DNA of 7,806 nucleotides, taken from assembly GCA_030620925.1 (NCBI GenBank), contig JAUXIQ010000079.1, positions 1 through 7,806 of the forward strand, in the 5' to 3' direction. The notes beneath the pieces are model-generated. The model did not search any database. It was not told the DNA's origin and was given only the letters and a program-made list of their open reading frames with translations. This DNA comes from Nitrospinota bacterium (GTDB taxonomy: Bacteria > JAUXIQ01). Below are positions 7,171 through 7,806 of the stretch, one piece after another. The stretch's first letter is position 1; each line of letters begins with the position of its first letter. A program made the position numbers and the translations under genes.

Positions 7171-7200
7171 AATATAGAGTCAAACGCCTTCAAGGGTCAA
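7171..7200 (-). promoter_or_regulatory. Promoter of the tRNA-Val gene
   Basis: On the minus strand, TTGACC (complement of 7195-7200) and TATATT (complement of 7171-7176) are spaced by 18 bases, a good sigma70-type pair. Transcription would start near 7164, giving a leader of about six bases before the mature tRNA 5' end at 7158. Confidence 0.6.
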
Positions 7201-7203
7201 CAC

Positions 7204-7213
7204 AAAAATTTTT
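7204..7213 (-). promoter_or_regulatory. Possible UP element of the tRNA-Val promoter
   Basis: AAAAATTTTT is a perfect 10-bp A/T palindrome 3 bp upstream of the -35 hexamer of the tRNA promoter, at about -40 to -49. This is the location where stable-RNA promoters often carry an A/T-rich contact site for the RNA polymerase alpha subunit. The assignment is by position and composition only. Confidence 0.4.
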
Positions 7214-7226
7214 CCGCCTCTTTATC

Positions 7227-7235
7227 TGTGATAAT
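7227..7235 (+). promoter_or_regulatory. Possible extended -10 promoter for the accessory gene pair
   Basis: TGTGATAAT combines an extended -10 TG with the near-consensus hexamer GATAAT (7230-7235), 36 bases before the ATG at 7272. No good -35 hexamer is present at 16-18 bases upstream, which an extended -10 can tolerate. It would make this gene divergent from tRNA-Val. Confidence 0.35.
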
Positions 7236-7271
7236 TAAATAAAGCAACAAATACATTTTTGAGGGAATGAA

Positions 7272-7685
7272 ATGGATCCCGTAATGACTGCTATAGTTTC
7301 TGCACTCGCCATGGGTGTGGCGAGTTCTGTTACTACAATTGTTGAGAAGAACATCGTAGATGCATACGGTGCTCTTAAGTCGGTTATAAAAAAGAAATTT
7401 GGCGAAAACAGTGATGTGGTCAAAGCAATGAACGATCTTGAAGATAAGCCAGAGTCCTCTGGTCGAAAAGCAACACTTAATGAAGAAGTGGTGGCAGCCA
7501 AAGCTGACCAGGAAGCCGAAATCATCAAGATTGCACAAGCTTTGCTGGAACAGATTAAATCCAAGCCCGGCGGTGAACAGCATATTCAAACAGCTATGGG
7601 CAATTACATTGCTCAGGCTGATCATAGAAGTAAAGCTACAGTAAATATTAACCGACTGAGGAAAGGTGATGGTGAGTCAGGATGA
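7272..7685 (+). CDS. Small helical protein with C-terminal GxYIAQA motif; candidate amyloid-motif effector
   Basis: I do not recognise a named gene. The 137-residue protein begins with a hydrophobic, Ala/Gly-rich stretch (about 4-24) and continues as predicted helices rich in Ala, Glu and Lys (26-43 and 69-97), with a linker at 57-67. No catalytic motif is seen. Near the C-terminus, residues 106-126 hold QTAMGNYIAQA followed by a short polar turn and ATVNI, a beta-prone, Gln-containing segment unlike the helical body. The same motif occurs at the N-terminus of the next gene's product. That arrangement resembles bacterial proteins in which a small helical (Bell-like) domain ends in an amyloid signalling motif matched by a neighbouring NLR; this is inference. 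The ATG at 7272 has GAGGGA (7261-7266) 5 bases upstream. GC is clearly lower than in the housekeeping genes (22/60 and 28/60 on two counted lines), suggesting acquisition. Confidence 0.8.
   Translation: MDPVMTAIVSALAMGVASSVTTIVEKNIVDAYGALKSVIKKKFGENSDVVKAMNDLEDKPESSGRKATLNEEVVAAKADQEAEIIKIAQALLEQIKSKPGGEQHIQTAMGNYIAQADHRSKATVNINRLRKGDGESG
7587..7618 (+). repeat. Direct repeat copy 1, encoding the QTAxGxYIAQA motif
   Basis: This 32-base segment matches 7696-7727 at 27 of 32 positions by direct comparison, including an identical first 10 bases (CAAACAGCTA). It encodes residues 106-116 of the first accessory protein, in the same codon register as copy 2. Confidence 0.85.
7658..7661 (+). promoter_or_regulatory. 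Ribosome binding site of the downstream overlapping gene
   Basis: GAGG, within the longer purine run GAGGAAAGG (7658-7666), sits 7 bases before the ATG at 7669. It lies inside the end of the preceding gene, as expected for coupled translation, and supports the 7669 start. Confidence 0.6.
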
Positions 7686-7806
7686 ATCTGACAGGCAAAC
7701 AGCTAAGGGTAAATATATTGCCCAGGCACATGGAGAAGGTTCTGAAGCTAAGGTAGAATTTATCCAGAACCTGCTAGAGCTTGGTGAAAAACCCGGTGAC
7801 ACCCTC
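7669..7806 (+). CDS. 5' end of an unidentified gene with N-terminal GxYIAQA motif (partial, runs off window)
   Basis: An open frame from ATG 7669 continues for 46 codons to the window edge without a stop. It overlaps the end of the previous gene by 17 bp and is preceded by a purine-rich ribosome binding site; GTG at 7672 is an alternative start. Residues 10-20 read QTAKGKYIAQA, then HGEGSEAKVEF. This aligns with residues 106-125 of the preceding protein: 9 of 11 identical over the core, then shared Ser, Ala and Val with a one-residue gap. From about residue 30 (FIQNLLELGEKPGDTL) a different, helix-like sequence begins, which is not enough to identify a domain. If the pair follows known effector/receptor layouts, a nucleotide-binding STAND or NLR-like protein would be expected, but nothing in the visible part shows this. 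Confidence 0.7.
   Translation, partial: MVSQDESDRQTAKGKYIAQAHGEGSEAKVEFIQNLLELGEKPGDTL
7696..7727 (+). repeat. Direct repeat copy 2, encoding the QTAxGxYIAQA motif
   Basis: This is the partner of 7587-7618, identical at 27 of 32 positions. It encodes residues 10-20 of the partial downstream protein. The differences are single bases at repeat positions 11, 15, 18, 21 and 27. The flanks do not match comparably. Confidence 0.85.

Noticed and set aside
7267-7281. Five-codon leader peptide starting at ATG 7267
   Set aside because: It overlaps the better-spaced start at 7272 and ends at once. The GAGGGA site fits ATG 7272 and nothing else supports a leader.

Overview
The window is a compact, almost entirely plus-strand bacterial housekeeping region, moderately GC-rich (high fifties percent by eye). 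It ends in a short, visibly AT-richer accessory segment. The organism is a bacterium with peptidoglycan-type envelope synthesis (UppS) and the MEP isoprenoid route (Dxr). TTG start codons (uppS, cdsA) are used, and EF-Ts is the short form. The sequence alone does not fix a phylum. The order tsf-pyrH-frr-uppS-cdsA-dxr is widespread. The short EF-Ts and the pgpA-thpR-recA run would fit a deep-branching or uncultivated lineage, but this is a weak inference.

Positions 1-4782 hold a tight co-directional run: tsf (EF-Ts), pyrH (UMP kinase), frr (ribosome recycling factor), uppS (undecaprenyl-PP synthase), cdsA (CDP-diacylglycerol synthase) and dxr (DXP reductoisomerase). Spacings run from 2 to about 50 bp with no visible terminator, so one transcript is likely. 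Positions 4825-5856 continue with pgpA (phosphatidylglycerophosphatase A) and thpR (RNA 2',3'-cyclic phosphodiesterase). The products connect: Dxr feeds isoprenoid precursors to UppS, and CdsA and PgpA act at the start and end of phosphatidylglycerol synthesis. Tsf, Frr and PyrH support translation and pyrimidine supply. Genes often found in such clusters (rseP and ispG after dxr, cinA before thpR, recX after recA) are absent here.

Positions 5857-6031 form a 175-bp intergenic region before recA. It holds two tracts of degenerate repeats phased at 7 nt, one of which contains a near-perfect palindrome, then a perfect Shine-Dalgarno and recA (6032-7078). A tRNA-Val(CAC) gene with encoded CCA lies on the minus strand immediately after recA (7083-7158), convergent with it, and has a recognisable promoter and A/T-rich upstream element.

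From about 7160 to the end, base composition falls and the content becomes accessory. A 137-residue helical protein of no named family (7272-7685) overlaps a second gene (from 7669) that runs off the window. The C-terminus of the first protein and the N-terminus of the second share a short motif built around G-x-Y-I-A-Q-A, and the shared stretch is also conserved at DNA level (27 of 32 bases, same codon register). This is the layout expected of an effector/receptor pair joined by a functional-amyloid-type signalling motif, as in NLR-associated bacterial immune or cell-death systems. It is the most interesting item here. The identity of the second protein cannot be seen.
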